Positions 12,993-24,049 of a stretch of DNA of 64,000 nt are shown here, one piece after another. The notes beneath the pieces are model-generated. The model saw only the letters and a list, made by a program, of their open reading frames with translations. It was not told the origin of the DNA and did not search any database. The position numbers and the translations under genes were made by a program. Origin of the DNA: Thiomonas intermedia (GTDB lineage Bacteria; Pseudomonadota; Gammaproteobacteria; Burkholderiales; Burkholderiaceae_C). The stretch spans positions 2,852,001-2,916,000 of the forward strand of contig NZ_CP020046.1 of NCBI RefSeq assembly GCF_002028405.1, in the 5' to 3' direction. Position 1 is the stretch's first letter. The number at the start of each line of letters is the position of its first letter.

Positions 12993-14656
12993 GCCCATCC
13001 GACCCGTCTGATTCACCCGAACTCGGCGTCCCCTCCGAGGCCGTGGAGGTCACGGCAGAGACGCCCCCGGCGCGCAAGCCGCGGGCCCCATCGCGGCGGG
13101 CGCCGCGCAAGACGGCCGCGGCCGCCGAAGACACAGCCGCACCTGAGGCCGGGGCGCCAACTGCGCCACCGCCCACCGAGGCCGTTGCCACGGATCCCGG
13201 TGAGACCGATCAGGTCCGACACCTTGATGCTGCTGATGCGGTTGACGCGCCGGTCCCCGCAGAGGCGTCGACGCAGCCCAAGCGCGCGCCGCGTCCGCCC
13301 AAGGCACGCCGTTCCATGGACGAGGCAGCGCCACTGCCTGGCGATGACCAAACCGCTGCGTCGGCCCCTGTGGCTGCGGCGAAGGCGCCGATGGCGGGCG
13401 TGCAGATCCAGGATGTCATTTCGGGCACCTACGATCAGGCCGCGGAAAGCGCCGAGATCGTGCGTCGCGTGCTGGCTCCGGCCGAAGACGCGCCCAAGCT
13501 GCACAAGGTGTTGGCGCAAAGCGGCGTGGGCTCGCGCCGCGAGATGGAAGACCTCATCCTGGCCGGACGGGTCTCCGTCAATGGCGAGCCGGCGCATCTG
13601 GGGCAGCGCATCCTGCCCACCGACCAGATTCGCGTCAACGGCAAGATCATCAAGCGCCGTTTGCGGCCAGCCCAGGCGCGCGTGCTGGCCTATCACAAGC
13701 CGACGGGCGAGGTCGTCTCGTTCAAAGATCCCGAAGGACGTCCCACGGTCTTTCAGCATCTGCCCAAGCTTCAAGGCGCCAAGTGGACGGCGGTCGGGCG
13801 CCTGGACATCAACACCGAGGGCCTGCTGCTCTTCACCACGTCGGGTGATCTGGCCAATCGGCTGATGCATCCGAGCTACGGCGCCGAGCGCGAATACGCC
13901 GTGCGGGTGCTGGGTGAACTCGACGCCGCCGCACGCGACGAACTGCTCCAGGGCGTGCAACTGGGCGATGGACCGGCGCGCTTTCTCAGTCTTGAAGAGG
14001 CGGGCGGCGAGGGCGCCAATCGCTGGTGGCGCGTGGTCATCTCGGAGGGGCGAAACCGGGAGGTGCGACGCATGTTCGAGGCGGTCGGGCTGACGGTGAG
14101 CCGACTCATCCGGGTGCGCTATGCCAGCGTGGTCTTGCCCGCCGGATTGCGCCGCGGTGATTTCGTCGAACTCGACAAGGCGCTGGTGCAGGCCCTGCAG
14201 GGTCGCAGTGGCGAGGCCCCATCCGGGGCGGGAGATCGTCCCGTGCGTCGCCAGAATGGACAGGGCCAGGGCGGGCGCCGCCACGACAGCCGCGGCAGTG
14301 GTCGCGGGGCGCGCGGCAAGGGGCAGGGCGGCGGCCAGCAGCAGCCCGGGCCGGACAGCTATGCCCGCACCACGGTCGAGGCCCTGTTCGGCAAGAGTCC
14401 GGTCGTTCGCAACGGCGGCGGTTCCTGGGGCGGAGAAGGTAATTTCTCGACAGGAAACAAGCCCGGCGGCCAATCGCGCCGCAAACCGGGCGGCAAGCAG
14501 GGCAGTTCGCAGCCGGACCCGATGAAAACCAGCTTCGGCTACATCCATAAAGACGCCGGACCGCGCAGGTCGGGCGGCGGTGGCGGCCCTTCCGGCGGGC
14601 GCCGGCGCAGTGGCGGCGGCAGTGGCAGTGGCGGCAATCGCGGTGGTGGACGCTGA
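12989..14656 (+). CDS. rluB: 23S rRNA pseudouridine synthase RluB, with long low-complexity tails
   Basis: Converts U2605 (E. coli numbering) of 23S rRNA to pseudouridine. At 555 residues it is about twice the enzyme core. Residues 1-165 are an Ala/Pro/Arg-rich disordered extension. An S4 RNA-binding domain ([18 protein letters not shown] onward) spans about 170-230. The RsuA-type catalytic domain follows, with [11 protein letters not shown] carrying the catalytic Asp near 272 and the closing [10 protein letters not shown]. From about 405 to the end the protein is Gly/Arg/Gln-rich, with RGG-like and GGG runs. The tails probably bind RNA. Start overlaps scpB by 4 bases. RluE/RluF-type enzymes lack this context, so RluB is preferred. 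Confidence 0.93.
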   Translation: MSPSDPSDSPELGVPSEAVEVTAETPPARKPRAPSRRAPRKTAAAAEDTAAPEAGAPTAPPPTEAVATDPGETDQVRHLDAADAVDAPVPAEASTQPKRAPRPPKARRSMDEAAPLPGDDQTAASAPVAAAKAPMAGVQIQDVISGTYDQAAESAEIVRRVLAPAEDAPKLHKVLAQSGVGSRREMEDLILAGRVSVNGEPAHLGQRILPTDQIRVNGKIIKRRLRPAQARVLAYHKPTGEVVSFKDPEGRPTVFQHLPKLQGAKWTAVGRLDINTEGLLLFTTSGDLANRLMHPSYGAEREYAVRVLGELDAAARDELLQGVQLGDGPARFLSLEEAGGEGANRWWRVVISEGRNREVRRMFEAVGLTVSRLIRVRYASVVLPAGLRRGDFVELDKALVQALQGRSGEAPSGAGDRPVRRQNGQGQGGRRHDSRGSGRGARGKGQGGGQQQPGPDSYARTTVEALFGKSPVVRNGGGSWGGEGNFSTGNKPGGQSRRKPGGKQGSSQPDPMKTSFGYIHKDAGPRRSGGGGGPSGGRRRSGGGSGSGGNRGGGR

Positions 14657-14743
14657 TCCGCGGTCTTGCGGGCCCACGCCGTGCGGCGCAGATCATGCGC
14701 TGTCTACAATGATGAATTAACCCTTTGATTTCAGGAGCAAAGT

Positions 14744-15169
14744 ATGACCATTGAGCGCACGCTCTCCATCATCAAACCCGACGCCGTCGCCAAGAACGTG
14801 ATCGGGCAGATCTACAGCCGTTTTGAGTCGGCTGGCCTCAAGATCGCGGCCGCGCGCATGGCCCACCTGTCGCGTGCCGAGGCCGAGGCGTTCTACGCCG
14901 TGCACAAGGCACGTCCGTTCTTCAAGGATCTGGTGGAGTTCATGATTTCCGGCCCGGTGATGATTCAAGTGCTCGAAGGCGAGGGCGCCATTCTCAAGAA
15001 CCGCGACCTGATGGGCGCGACCGATCCGAAGAAGGCTGAGGCTGGCACCATCCGTGCCGATTTCGCCGACAGCATCGACGCCAACGCGGTGCACGGCTCC
15101 GATGCGGCGGAAACCGCAGCGCAGGAAATCGCCTTTTTCTTCCCGGCGATGGCGGTTTATTCCCGCTGA
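14744..15169 (+). CDS. ndk: Nucleoside diphosphate kinase
   Basis: Transfers the gamma-phosphate between nucleoside triphosphates and diphosphates through a phospho-histidine. It has 141 residues, with His117 in the signature [12 protein letters not shown] ribosome site stands 8 bases before the ATG. It begins a long plus-strand run (ndk, rlmN, pilW, rodZ, ispG, hisS, yfgM, bamB, der, hfq), the arrangement usual in Burkholderiales. A -10-like TACAAT at 14705-14710 could be its promoter, but I see no good -35. Confidence 0.98.
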   Translation: MTIERTLSIIKPDAVAKNVIGQIYSRFESAGLKIAAARMAHLSRAEAEAFYAVHKARPFFKDLVEFMISGPVMIQVLEGEGAILKNRDLMGATDPKKAEAGTIRADFADSIDANAVHGSDAAETAAQEIAFFFPAMAVYSR

Positions 15170-15179
15170 AACCCGGCCC

Positions 15180-16319
15180 ATGTCTGGCGAACCGACCCCC
15201 ATCAACCTGCTCCAGTTCGATCGCGACGGATTGGTGGCCTGGTTCGGGCGCCATGGCCATGCGGCCTTTCGTGCGCGGCAGGTGTTCCGCTGGATGCACC
15301 AGAAAGGCGTGGCCGATTTCGAAGCCATGAGCGATCTGGCCAAACCGCTGCGCCACTTTCTGCGTGAACAGGCCCAGGTCGCTGCGCTGCCCGTGCTCAC
15401 CGAGTCGCGTTCGGCAGACGGCACGGTGAAATGGCTGTTCGATGTCGGGCAAGGCAACGCTGTCGAAGCCGTATTCATCCCCGAAGCCCAGCGCAACACC
15501 CTGTGTGTGTCGTCGCAGGCGGGCTGCGCGGTGAACTGCAAGTTCTGTTCGACAGGCCACCAGGGTTTCAGCCGCAATCTGCAGACCTGGGAAATCCTCG
15601 CCCAGCTCTGGCATGCCGAGTTCACCATGCGTCGGGAACTCGGCCTTCCTGCAGGCGAGCGCGCCATCTCCAATGTCGTGATGATGGGCATGGGCGAGCC
15701 TCTGCAAAATTATGGCGCGCTGCTTCCCGCGTTGCGCACCATGCTCGACGACGACGGCTATGGCTTGTCGCGGCGTCGGGTGACGGTCTCCACCTCCGGC
15801 GTGGTGCCCATGATCGACCGTCTGTCGCAGGACTGCCCGGTGGCACTGGCGGTTTCGCTGCACGCGCCCGTCGACGCGCTGCGCGACGATCTGGTGCCGC
15901 TCAATCGCAAGTATCCGCTGCACGAATTGCTGGCAGCCTGCAAGCGCTATCTCGATTTCGCGCCACGCGACTTCATCACCTTTGAATACTGCATGCTCGA
16001 CGGCGTGAACGATACCCCGGCGCTGGCCCAGGAACTGGTCAGGCTGGTGCGTTCGGCGCAGGTCAACTGCAAGTTCAATCTGATTCCGTTCAACCCGTTC
16101 CCGCAGTCGGGCCTCCACCGTTCTTCGGCCGCGCGTGTTGCAGCCTTTGCCCAGGTTCTGCTCGATGCGGGTCTGGTCACCACCGTGCGCAAGACCCGTG
16201 GAGACGATATCGATGCAGCTTGTGGTCAACTGGCGGGCGAGGTGCAGGATCGCACCCGTCGTGTCATCCGCATGCAGCAGGCTGCCGCAACAACGCCTGT
16301 GGTCCGGCTGGGTCATTGA
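15180..16319 (+). CDS. rlmN: Dual-specificity 23S rRNA/tRNA adenine C2-methyltransferase
   Basis: Radical-SAM enzyme that methylates A2503 of 23S rRNA and A37 of some tRNAs. It has 379 residues from [13 protein letters not shown]. The 4Fe-4S motif CxxxCxxC is Cys116, Cys120 and Cys123 ([12 protein letters not shown]). The SAM motif GMGEPLQN follows. The C-terminal catalytic Cys lies in [15 protein letters not shown]. It starts 10 bases after ndk. An earlier in-frame start inside ndk is rejected as out of family. Confidence 0.97.
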   Translation: MSGEPTPINLLQFDRDGLVAWFGRHGHAAFRARQVFRWMHQKGVADFEAMSDLAKPLRHFLREQAQVAALPVLTESRSADGTVKWLFDVGQGNAVEAVFIPEAQRNTLCVSSQAGCAVNCKFCSTGHQGFSRNLQTWEILAQLWHAEFTMRRELGLPAGERAISNVVMMGMGEPLQNYGALLPALRTMLDDDGYGLSRRRVTVSTSGVVPMIDRLSQDCPVALAVSLHAPVDALRDDLVPLNRKYPLHELLAACKRYLDFAPRDFITFEYCMLDGVNDTPALAQELVRLVRSAQVNCKFNLIPFNPFPQSGLHRSSAARVAAFAQVLLDAGLVTTVRKTRGDDIDAACGQLAGEVQDRTRRVIRMQQAAATTPVVRLGH

Positions 16320-16333
16320 GGGAGAATTTGCCC

Positions 16334-17185
16334 ATGTTCTCAAGTCTTCGCGCGCGCGCCAGTGTTTCTCATGGGCGCATGGCCCTCATGGGTTTTCTGA
16401 TGGCGGGCGCACTTCTGTTGGGCGGATGTGCCACGCAGACGCAACGTGCCGCAGACATGGGTTCGGGCGCCGCCTTGACGCCCCAGCAGAGCGATGTGCT
16501 CAAGCGCGTTCAACTGCGGCTCGAACTTGCCGAAGGCTATTACCAGCGCGGCCAGTTTCAGGTTGCGCTTGAAGAGGTGAACAAGGCCTTGGCGGACAAG
16601 TCAGACTATGTGCCTGCCTACACCATGCGCGCACTGATCTACACCGCGCTGAACGACAGCGCCAAGGCCGATGCCAATTACCGCGAAGCGCTGCGCCTGG
16701 CGCCCGATAATCCCGATGCGCTGCACAACTATGGGTGGTTCCTCTGTCAGCAGCGTCGCTATCCGGATTCGTTTGCCCAGTTCAACAAGGCTCTGTCCAT
16801 TCAGAATTACCGCTACCCGGTCCGTAGCTATCTCGCGCTGGGCGTATGCCAGTACCGCGCGGGAGACTGGGCCGCATCGGAGGGCACGCTCAAGAAGGGC
16901 TTCGCGCTCGATCCGGGCAATCCGGCGCTCTCCACCAATCTGGCCGTGGTGCTCGATCGCATGGGCAAGGCCAAAGAGGCTTTGTTCTACATCGCGCGGG
17001 TGAACAGCGGCACCTATGCAAGCGCCCAGTCGCTCTGGGTCGGCATTCTCATTGCCCGCAAAGCAGGCAATGCCGCGGATGTGGCGCTGTGGACCAACCA
17101 GATCGAACAGCGCTTTCCCGACTCGCGGGAAGCCATCGCCGCGCAACAGGGGCGGTTCGATGATTCCACCTTGCTGAACTACTGA
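16334..17185 (+). CDS. pilW: Type IV pilus biogenesis/stability lipoprotein PilW (PilF)
   Basis: Outer-membrane lipoprotein pilotin that helps the PilQ secretin assemble. It has 283 residues. A signal sequence ends in a lipobox with LLGGC, placing the lipidated Cys at residue 32. At least four tetratricopeptide repeats follow (for example YQRGQFQVALEEVNKALADK and the next three). The start is chosen from GGGAGA just upstream and because it gives the lipoprotein signal. It lies between rlmN and rodZ, its standard place in beta- and gammaproteobacteria. Confidence 0.94.
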   Translation: MFSSLRARASVSHGRMALMGFLMAGALLLGGCATQTQRAADMGSGAALTPQQSDVLKRVQLRLELAEGYYQRGQFQVALEEVNKALADKSDYVPAYTMRALIYTALNDSAKADANYREALRLAPDNPDALHNYGWFLCQQRRYPDSFAQFNKALSIQNYRYPVRSYLALGVCQYRAGDWAASEGTLKKGFALDPGNPALSTNLAVVLDRMGKAKEALFYIARVNSGTYASAQSLWVGILIARKAGNAADVALWTNQIEQRFPDSREAIAAQQGRFDDSTLLNY

Positions 17186-17191
17186 TCCGCT

Positions 17192-18115
17192 ATGACAGAA
17201 CCTTCTGCGGAACTCATGGCCAGCCGCGCCCAGGCAGGTTCGGCTTTGCGCGGCGCCCGCATGGCGGCGGGGCGCAACCTCGAAGAACTGGCCGCACAGC
17301 TCAAGGTGGCCCCCGCAAAGATTGCCGCGCTGGAAGCGGGCGACTGGTCCGCGCTGCCTGACGACACCTTCGGCCGCGCGCTGCTGCGCAGTTGCTGCAA
17401 GGCCCTCAAGATCGACGCGCAGCCTCTGCTCGATCTTCTGCCGGGCGCGCCCGTGCTGCATAGCCCGGCGCCGGCGCAGGAGGCCGGCGGTGCCGATCTC
17501 GCCGCGCGCGTCCCCGAACGGCCCTTGCCGCGGGCTGCCGCGGCCGGGCACCGGTCGCGAGGCTTGCTCTGGCTGGCCGTGTTGATCGTGGTGATGGCTG
17601 CGTTGGTGTATTTCTGGCCGGCCTTGCGCGGTCTGGCCGAGTCCGTGATGCCGGTCAAGGCGCAGCCTGCAACGCAAAAGCCGGCCGTGGTGGAAAACGT
17701 GGTGCCAGCGGGCGCGCAGGCTGCGGTGCCTGCAAGTTCGCAGTCTGTCCACGCCGAGTCTTCAGCGCTGGGACTGCAATCTTCGCAGGCGATCACGGCC
17801 TCGGCGCCCGCCGCGGCGCCGGTGCCGGTGCGCCCTGCGTCCGCAGCGTCTGCGGTGTCTGCTGCGGCGGGGGCATCGCTGCAACTGGCCGCGAGTGCGC
17901 CGAGCTGGGTGCAGGTCACCGCGCATGATGGCAAGGTGATCTTTTCACAGTTGCTGCAAGCCGGCGCGCCGCAGAGCGTGCAGGTGCCTGCGGGAAGCGT
18001 GCCGCTGTCCGTCGTGGTGGGCAATGCCCCGCAGACCTCGGTAACTTATGCGGGCAAGCCAGTGGATCTTGCCCCGGACACGCGAGCCAATGTGGCGCGG
18101 TTCACACTGAACTGA
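17192..18115 (+). CDS. rodZ: Cell-shape protein RodZ (helix-turn-helix, DUF4115)
   Basis: Bitopic membrane protein that links MreB filaments to the wall-synthesis machinery. It has 307 residues. The N-terminal HTH_25 domain is at about 15-90 ([18 protein letters not shown]). One transmembrane helix is at about 123-145. A long Ala/Val/Pro-rich periplasmic linker leads to the C-terminal DUF4115 beta domain from about 230 ([20 protein letters not shown]). The gene starts 6 bases after pilW and is followed by ispG after 10 bases. It has no good ribosome site and may depend on coupling. Confidence 0.93.
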   Translation: MTEPSAELMASRAQAGSALRGARMAAGRNLEELAAQLKVAPAKIAALEAGDWSALPDDTFGRALLRSCCKALKIDAQPLLDLLPGAPVLHSPAPAQEAGGADLAARVPERPLPRAAAAGHRSRGLLWLAVLIVVMAALVYFWPALRGLAESVMPVKAQPATQKPAVVENVVPAGAQAAVPASSQSVHAESSALGLQSSQAITASAPAAAPVPVRPASAASAVSAAAGASLQLAASAPSWVQVTAHDGKVIFSQLLQAGAPQSVQVPAGSVPLSVVVGNAPQTSVTYAGKPVDLAPDTRANVARFTLN

Positions 18116-18125
18116 GAGCTGGCGC

Positions 18126-19409
18126 ATGGAACTGCTCGATCCCCCGATTCCCGAAGCCCTGCCTTCCCGCCACCGTACGCGCCAGGCGCGCGTGGTCTGG
18201 GGGGAGCATGTCGTGACCGTCGGGGGCGACGCGCCGGTGCGCGTGCAGTCCATGACCAATACCGATACGGCCGATGCCATCGGCACGGCGATTCAGGTCA
18301 AGGAGCTCGCGGCGGCGGGATCGGAACTGGTCCGCATCACGGTGAACACCCCCGAGGCCGCCGCCGCCGTGCCGGCCATTCGTGAACAGCTCGACCGCAT
18401 GGGGGTTTCGGTGCCGCTCATCGGCGACTTTCATTACAACGGCCATCGTCTGCTGAGCGATTTTCCCGACTGTGCCCGCGCGCTGTCCAAATATCGCATC
18501 AACCCGGGCAATGTCGGCAAGGGTGAGAAGAAAGACCGGCAATTCGGCCAGATGATCGACATTGCCCTGCGTCACGACAAACCCGTGCGCATCGGGGTGA
18601 ACTGGGGCAGTCTCGACCAGGAACTGCTCGCCAGCCTGATGGACGCCAACGCCGGGCGCGCCCAACCCTATGAGGCGCGACAGATCATGGCGCAGGCGCT
18701 GGTGCTGTCGGCGCTGGAGTCGGCTGAACGCGCACGCGAGCTGGGCATGAGGCCTGAGCAGATCCTGTTGTCGTGCAAGGTCTCCAATGTGCAGGACCTC
18801 GTCACCGTGTACCGCGCCCTGGCGGCGCGCTGCGACTATCCGCTGCATCTTGGCTTGACCGAGGCGGGCATGGGCACCCGCGGCGCGGTGGCCTCGACGG
18901 CGGCGCTGGCGGTGTTGCTGCAGGAGGGCATCGGCGACACCATTCGCGTCTCTCTCACCCCGGAGCCCCATGCGCCGCGAACCCAGGAGGTGGTGGTCGC
19001 GCTGGAAATTCTGCAGGCGCTGGGCCTGCGCGCCTTCACGCCCAGCGTGACCGCCTGCCCCGGCTGTGGCCGCACCACGAGTACTTTCTTTCAGGAACTG
19101 ACCCAGAGCATCGACAGTTTCCTGCGTGCGCAGATGCCGGTCTGGCGCGGCCGCTACCCAGGGGTGGAGCAGATGCGGGTGGCCGTGATGGGCTGTATCG
19201 TCAACGGCCCTGGCGAGAGCAAGCATGCCGACATCGGCATCAGCTTGCCCGGTACGGGCGAAGCACCGGCGGCACCGGTGTTCATCGATGGCGAAAAGCG
19301 CATGACCCTGCGCGGCGACAACATCGCTGCGGAGTTCCAGACCCTCGTCGAGCAATACGTTCAACAGCGCTACGGCGCGCCCCATCGCCATCCTGAACAG
19401 GTGGCTTGA
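18126..19409 (+). CDS. ispG: 4-hydroxy-3-methylbut-2-enyl diphosphate synthase (flavodoxin)
   Basis: Penultimate enzyme of the MEP isoprenoid pathway; reductively opens MEcPP to HMBPP. It has 427 residues. The 4Fe-4S cluster ligands are Cys311 and Cys314 ([12 protein letters not shown]) and Cys357 in [10 protein letters not shown], the latter followed by the fourth ligand Glu. The TIM-barrel part has [11 protein letters not shown] and [12 protein letters not shown]. The insert between domains seen in betaproteobacterial members is present around 80-110. Overlapped neighbours: rodZ ends 10 bases before, hisS starts 5 bases after. Confidence 0.97.
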   Translation: MELLDPPIPEALPSRHRTRQARVVWGEHVVTVGGDAPVRVQSMTNTDTADAIGTAIQVKELAAAGSELVRITVNTPEAAAAVPAIREQLDRMGVSVPLIGDFHYNGHRLLSDFPDCARALSKYRINPGNVGKGEKKDRQFGQMIDIALRHDKPVRIGVNWGSLDQELLASLMDANAGRAQPYEARQIMAQALVLSALESAERARELGMRPEQILLSCKVSNVQDLVTVYRALAARCDYPLHLGLTEAGMGTRGAVASTAALAVLLQEGIGDTIRVSLTPEPHAPRTQEVVVALEILQALGLRAFTPSVTACPGCGRTTSTFFQELTQSIDSFLRAQMPVWRGRYPGVEQMRVAVMGCIVNGPGESKHADIGISLPGTGEAPAAPVFIDGEKRMTLRGDNIAAEFQTLVEQYVQQRYGAPHRHPEQVA

Positions 19410-19414
19410 ATTCC

Positions 19415-20692
19415 ATGGCAGACAAACTCAGTGCCGTCAAAGGCATGAATGACATCGTGCCGCCCAAATCGGCGGCCTGGGAGTGGTTCGAAGAGCAGGT
19501 GCGCGCACTCATGAGCAGCTACGGCTATCAGAACCTGCGCACGCCCATTCTCGAGTACACCCCGCTGTTCGTGCGCGGCATCGGTGAAGTGACCGATATT
19601 GTCGAGAAGGAGATGTACAGCTTTACCGACGCGCTCAATGGCGAGCCGCTCACCTTGCGGCCCGAAGGCACCGCGGCCGTGGTGCGTGCGTGCATCGAAC
19701 ATTCCCTGCTGTACGACGGCGGCAAGCGGCTCTGGTACACCGGGCCGATGTTCCGCCATGAGCGGCCGCAGCGCGGACGTTATCGCCAGTTCCATCAGGT
19801 CGGGGCGGAGGCGCTGGGGTTCGCTGGTCCTGACGTGGACGTGGAGCTCATTCTGATGGCGCGGCAGCTCTGGGCGCGCCTGGGTTTGAGCGAACTGGTC
19901 ACGCTCGAAATCAACTGCCTCGGCCAGGCCGACGAGCGGGCGCGTCATCGCGTGGCGCTCATTGCCTATCTCGAGGCGCACGCCGATCAGCTCGACGAGG
20001 ATGCGAAGCGTCGGTTGCACAGCAATCCGCTGCGCGTGCTCGACACCAAGAATCCGGCGATGCAGGCGCTGGTCGACGCCGCGCCCAAACTCATCGACTA
20101 TCTCGGCGAGGCGTCTCTGGCGCATTTCGGGGGCGTGCAGGCGTTGCTGCGCGCCGCAGGGCAGTCGTTCATCATCAACCCGCGGCTGGTGCGGGGGCTC
20201 GACTATTACAACCTCACGGTGTTCGAGTGGGTCACCGACCGACTGGGAGCGCAGGCCACGGTCTGTGCCGGGGGGCGCTACGACGGCCTGATCGAACAGA
20301 TCGGCGGCAAGCCCACGCCTGCCTGCGGCTGGGCGCTGGGCATGGAACGGGTGCTCGAATTACTGGTCGAGGCGGGTCAGCAGCCGCCCATCAGTGCTCC
20401 GCATGCCTACGCCGTGCTGACCCAGCCTGAGCTCGTGTCGCGCGCCATGCCGCTGTGCGAAGCCCTGCGCGCGGCCGGGGTGCGGGTGCAGTTGCACATG
20501 GGTGGCGGCAGCATGAAATCGCAAATGAAAAAGGCCGACGCCAGCGGCGCCCGTTGGGCCCTGGTGTTTGGCGAGCAGGAAATGCAGTCCGGGCAGCTCG
20601 GCATCAAGGATCTGCGCGGTGCCCAGGACGGGCAGCAGCAGCGCTTGGTTCCGCTCGAGTCGATCCAGACGCTGGTTTCCGCTTTGCTCTGA
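19415..20692 (+). CDS. hisS: Histidyl-tRNA synthetase
   Basis: Class II synthetase that charges tRNA-His. It has 425 residues from the ATG at 19415 ([17 protein letters not shown]). Motif 2 is [16 protein letters not shown]. The histidine-specific motifs are [13 protein letters not shown] and [10 protein letters not shown]. Motif 3 is [11 protein letters not shown]-terminal anticodon-binding domain follows. A TTG three codons earlier (19406) is a possible but less likely start. HisZ (28067-29233) is its paralogue without synthetase function. Confidence 0.98.
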   Translation: MADKLSAVKGMNDIVPPKSAAWEWFEEQVRALMSSYGYQNLRTPILEYTPLFVRGIGEVTDIVEKEMYSFTDALNGEPLTLRPEGTAAVVRACIEHSLLYDGGKRLWYTGPMFRHERPQRGRYRQFHQVGAEALGFAGPDVDVELILMARQLWARLGLSELVTLEINCLGQADERARHRVALIAYLEAHADQLDEDAKRRLHSNPLRVLDTKNPAMQALVDAAPKLIDYLGEASLAHFGGVQALLRAAGQSFIINPRLVRGLDYYNLTVFEWVTDRLGAQATVCAGGRYDGLIEQIGGKPTPACGWALGMERVLELLVEAGQQPPISAPHAYAVLTQPELVSRAMPLCEALRAAGVRVQLHMGGGSMKSQMKKADASGARWALVFGEQEMQSGQLGIKDLRGAQDGQQQRLVPLESIQTLVSALL

Positions 20693-20734
20693 ATGGGCAA
20701 CCTAAAATAGCCGCTTTTCGTCACCGATCCTCCC

Positions 20735-21373
20735 ATGAGCTACAACTTCGAAGAACAAGAACAGATCGCCCAGATGCGCCACTTCTGGGAGCGCTGGGGC
20801 ACCCTGATCTCGGCCGCGGTACTGGCAGTCGCACTGGGTTTTGCCGGGTATTACGGCTGGCAATGGTGGCAGCGCAACGAGGGCGCCAAGGCCGCGACGG
20901 TGTTCGAGCAGGTGCAGGCCGCCATTCAGAGCAACAGTCCCGACAAGGTCGAACAGGCCTGGGCCGTCATGCAGAGCAAGGCGCCGACCAGCGCCTATGC
21001 GGGCATGGCGGCGCTGGCTGTGGCCAAATCGCTGCACGATGCAGGCAAGAACGCCCAGGCGATCGAGGCGCTCAAGTGGGCTTCCGAGCATGCCTCGGGG
21101 CCGAGCGAGCGCGCCGTGGCGCGCCTTAACCTGTCGGCGCTGCAGATCGACGCCAAGCAGTACGCCGAAGCGAGCAAGACTTTGGCCGATGTGCCGGAGC
21201 CGTCTTTCGCCGCGCTGTTCGAGGTGCGCCGCGGTGACCTGGCCGTGCTGCAAGGTCAGCGCGAGGCGGCTCGATCTGCTTATGAAGCCGCGCTCAAGGC
21301 CCTCCCAGCGGAGGCTTCGGAGCGGGCCGCCATTCAACAAAGACTCCAAGCGGTCGGGGGGAGCGCAGCATGA
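20735..21373 (+). CDS. YfgM-like tetratricopeptide membrane protein
   Basis: Inner-membrane ancillary protein of the Sec translocon and periplasmic chaperone network in E. coli. It has 212 residues. A cytoplasmic start, MSYNFEEQEQIAQMRHFWERWG, leads to one transmembrane helix at about 22-42, and TPR-like helices (DUF2133/TPR_21) fill the periplasmic part. It sits between hisS and bamB and overlaps bamB by 4 bases, as is usual for yfgM-bamB. The assignment rests on the N-terminal signature and the context. Confidence 0.9.
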   Translation: MSYNFEEQEQIAQMRHFWERWGTLISAAVLAVALGFAGYYGWQWWQRNEGAKAATVFEQVQAAIQSNSPDKVEQAWAVMQSKAPTSAYAGMAALAVAKSLHDAGKNAQAIEALKWASEHASGPSERAVARLNLSALQIDAKQYAEASKTLADVPEPSFAALFEVRRGDLAVLQGQREAARSAYEAALKALPAEASERAAIQQRLQAVGGSAA

Positions 21374-22539
21374 GTGCGATGCAACAGGGTGCTGAAGGCA
21401 GGGATCGTCGCTTTTCGGGCTGGGCCCGTGTAACCCTGCCGCTCGTTCTGGCCGCTCAGTTGGCCGGTTGTGCGTCGGGCTCCAAGCCGCCTGAGCCGAC
21501 GCCGCTGACACCGGTGGCCAACATTCTCACTGTCAAACAGGCCTGGACGCAGCGGATTGGCGATGTTCCCGCCTGGTTCCAGACCGCCGCGCTGCCCGAT
21601 GCGGTCGTCGTTGCCTCGGCGGATGGCCAGGTCATGCGCCTGAACAGCGCCACCGGGCAGACCGTATGGTCGGCCAAGGTGGCCGGGGGCATCAGCGCGG
21701 GCACGGGTAGTGATGGCACGTTCACCGCCGTGGTGGACAAGAACAATGGCCTCGTATCGATCGGCCCGAAGGGGCAGTTGCTGTGGCGCTACCAGTTGCC
21801 CGCCACGGTCCTCACGCCGCCTTATGTGACGGGTGGCCGCATCATCGTGCAGGCGGCCGATCAGCGCGTGTTCGCGTTCGATGCAGCCAGTGGCCGGCGT
21901 CTCTGGCAGGCCGACAATCGGGCGGCCTCTCTTTTGGTGCAACAGGCCGGCGGCATGGTGTCGCGTGACGGCATGGTGATGATCGGCACGGCGCTCGGAC
22001 GCATCGATGCCTATGCCCTGAATGATGGCCTGCCGCGCTGGCAGGCCACGCTCGCCCGCGCCCGGGGCGTTACCGAGGTCGAGCGCGTGGTGGGCATCAC
22101 CGGTCAGCCGACGCTTCTGGACTCCATGTTGTGCGCACGCGCCTACCAATCCGCCGTGGGTTGCGTGGATGCCGATACCGGCCGCATGCTGTGGACGCGC
22201 GCGGCCAACGGCTATACCGCGTTGAGCATGAACGATCAGGAAGTCGTCGGCACCCAGGCCAATGGCGACGTGCAGGCCTATTCGGCAACCGATGGCGTGC
22301 CCAGCTGGACCAATTCGCAGCTGAAATATCGCAACCTCAGCGCCCCCCTGTTGGTCGGCCGAACGGTGGCCGTGGGCGATTACCAGGGCTACATCAGCTT
22401 TCTCTCGGCCAAGGACGGCAGCATTGTGGGGCGCGTGGCGACCGATGGCAGCGCCATTCAGGCCGCGCCCGTGGTGCTGGGGAAGACCATGGTCGTCGTC
22501 ACGGCAAAGGGCGGCATCTACGCCTTCGTGCCCGACTGA
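21370..22539 (+). CDS. bamB: Outer-membrane protein assembly factor BamB
   Basis: Lipoprotein subunit of the BAM complex that feeds unfolded beta-barrel proteins to BamA. It has 389 residues. The signal sequence ends in the lipobox LAGC, near residue 34. The rest is an eight-bladed beta-propeller of PQQ-like repeats, each of the form xxAxDAxTGRxLW (for example FAFDAASGRRLWQAD and GCVDADTGRMLWTR). It overlaps yfgM by 4 bases and precedes der by 9. Confidence 0.95.
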   Translation: MSAMQQGAEGRDRRFSGWARVTLPLVLAAQLAGCASGSKPPEPTPLTPVANILTVKQAWTQRIGDVPAWFQTAALPDAVVVASADGQVMRLNSATGQTVWSAKVAGGISAGTGSDGTFTAVVDKNNGLVSIGPKGQLLWRYQLPATVLTPPYVTGGRIIVQAADQRVFAFDAASGRRLWQADNRAASLLVQQAGGMVSRDGMVMIGTALGRIDAYALNDGLPRWQATLARARGVTEVERVVGITGQPTLLDSMLCARAYQSAVGCVDADTGRMLWTRAANGYTALSMNDQEVVGTQANGDVQAYSATDGVPSWTNSQLKYRNLSAPLLVGRTVAVGDYQGYISFLSAKDGSIVGRVATDGSAIQAAPVVLGKTMVVVTAKGGIYAFVPD

Positions 22540-22548
22540 TCGAATGAC

Positions 22549-23943
22549 ATGACCCCCATTGTTTCCCTGGTTGGCCGACCGAACGTCGGCAAATCCACCC
22601 TGTTCAACCGCATGACCCGGTCTCGCGACGCCATCGTGGCCGACATGCCCGGACTCACCCGCGACCGCCACTACGGCATGCTGCGCATGGCGGACCGGCC
22701 GGTCATCGTGGTCGACACCGGCGGCTTCGAGCCCGTGGTCGACACCGGCATCGTGCACCAGATGGCGCGGCAGACCCGGCAGGCCATCGCCGAGTCCGAT
22801 CTTGTCGTGTTTCTGGTGGATCTGCGCACCGGTCTGAGTCCCCAGGATCTGCATATCGCCGCCGAGCTGCGCAAGACCGGCAAGCCCATTCTTCTGGCGG
22901 TGAACAAGGCAGAAGGACGCCACGGTCACCCGGCGCTTGCCGAGTTCCACGAGCTGGGTCTGGGCGAGCCCTTCTCCATCAGTGCCGCCCATGGTGACTC
23001 GGTGCCCGATCTGCTGGAGCGCATCCTGAGTGCCTTGCCGTCCGATCCGTTGGCGGACATGCCCGAGAGCACGGATGAGCAGAACCCGCCCGACGAGGCT
23101 GCCGATGCCGCGACCGCAGGTACACCGCCGCGCGTTCACAGCCTGCGACTGGCCATTGCCGGCCGTCCCAATGTGGGTAAATCAACGCTGGTCAATGCCC
23201 TGGTCGGCGAGGAACGGGTGATTGCGTTCGACATGCCGGGCACGACGCGCGATGCGATCGAAGTTCCGTTCGAGCGCGATGGCCGCAAGTTCATCCTGAT
23301 CGATACCGCGGGCCTGCGCCGCAAGGGCAAGGTCTTCGAAGCGGTGGAAAAATTCTCGGTCATCAAGACGCTGCAGGCCATCGAACAGGCCAACGTCGTC
23401 GTGCTGCTGCTCGACGCCACCGAGGGCGTATCCGATCAGGATGCGCATATCGCCAGTTTTGCCGTCGAAGCGGGCAGGGCGCTGGTGCTGGCGGCCAACA
23501 AGTGGGACGCGGTGGATACATATGGCCGCGAACGGCTGATGGTGGCGATCCGCCAACGCCTTCCCTTCGTCGGCTTTGCGAAGTTTCACAGCATTTCCGC
23601 GCGTACCGGCGCGGGGTTGAACGGGCTGATGAAGTCGGTCATCGCGGCCCACGCCGCCGCCTACCGCAAGCTGCCCACGCCCAAGCTCACGCGTGCCATC
23701 ATCGAAGCCGTGGCGCAGCAACAGCCGCCGCGCACAGGTCCGGTCCGCCCCAAACTGCGCTACGCACACCAGGGGGGCACCAATCCTCCCATCATCGTGA
23801 TTCACGGCAGTGCGCTCGATCGGGTGCCCGCGACCTACACCCGCTACCTGGAAGGTCAGCTGCGTGAAAAATTCGACCTTACAGGTACGCCTTTGCGGGT
23901 GGAATACCGCAGCAGTACGAATCCTTACGCCAGAGACGCCTGA
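22549..23943 (+). CDS. der: Ribosome-assembly GTPase Der (EngA)
   Basis: GTPase needed for 50S subunit assembly. It has 464 residues and the family's hallmark of two GTPase domains in tandem: G1 GRPNVGKST near residues 8-16 and again near 205. G3 motifs DTGGF and DTAGL, and G4 NKAE and NKWD, are all present. A C-terminal KH-like domain ([14 protein letters not shown]...) follows. It closes the bamB-der pair; a 106-base spacer with a likely hfq promoter follows. Confidence 0.98.
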   Translation: MTPIVSLVGRPNVGKSTLFNRMTRSRDAIVADMPGLTRDRHYGMLRMADRPVIVVDTGGFEPVVDTGIVHQMARQTRQAIAESDLVVFLVDLRTGLSPQDLHIAAELRKTGKPILLAVNKAEGRHGHPALAEFHELGLGEPFSISAAHGDSVPDLLERILSALPSDPLADMPESTDEQNPPDEAADAATAGTPPRVHSLRLAIAGRPNVGKSTLVNALVGEERVIAFDMPGTTRDAIEVPFERDGRKFILIDTAGLRRKGKVFEAVEKFSVIKTLQAIEQANVVVLLLDATEGVSDQDAHIASFAVEAGRALVLAANKWDAVDTYGRERLMVAIRQRLPFVGFAKFHSISARTGAGLNGLMKSVIAAHAAAYRKLPTPKLTRAIIEAVAQQQPPRTGPVRPKLRYAHQGGTNPPIIVIHGSALDRVPATYTRYLEGQLREKFDLTGTPLRVEYRSSTNPYARDA

Positions 23944-24049
23944 AACCCCGCATCGCTGCGACGGCCCCTGGCACTATGTTATTTTGCAGCCTCTTGCATT
24001 CCAGACCATGAATGCCATTTAAGCTTTCGTCACGACAATGGAGAAAAAG

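Noticed and set aside
19406-19414. TTG start for hisS three codons before the ATG
   Set aside because: The added residues do not match relatives, and the ATG at 19415 gives the standard N-terminus.
23970-24000. A sigma-54-like TGGCAC...TTGCA upstream of hfq
   Set aside because: The GG and GC elements are 14 bases apart rather than the required 10, so the match is not acceptable.
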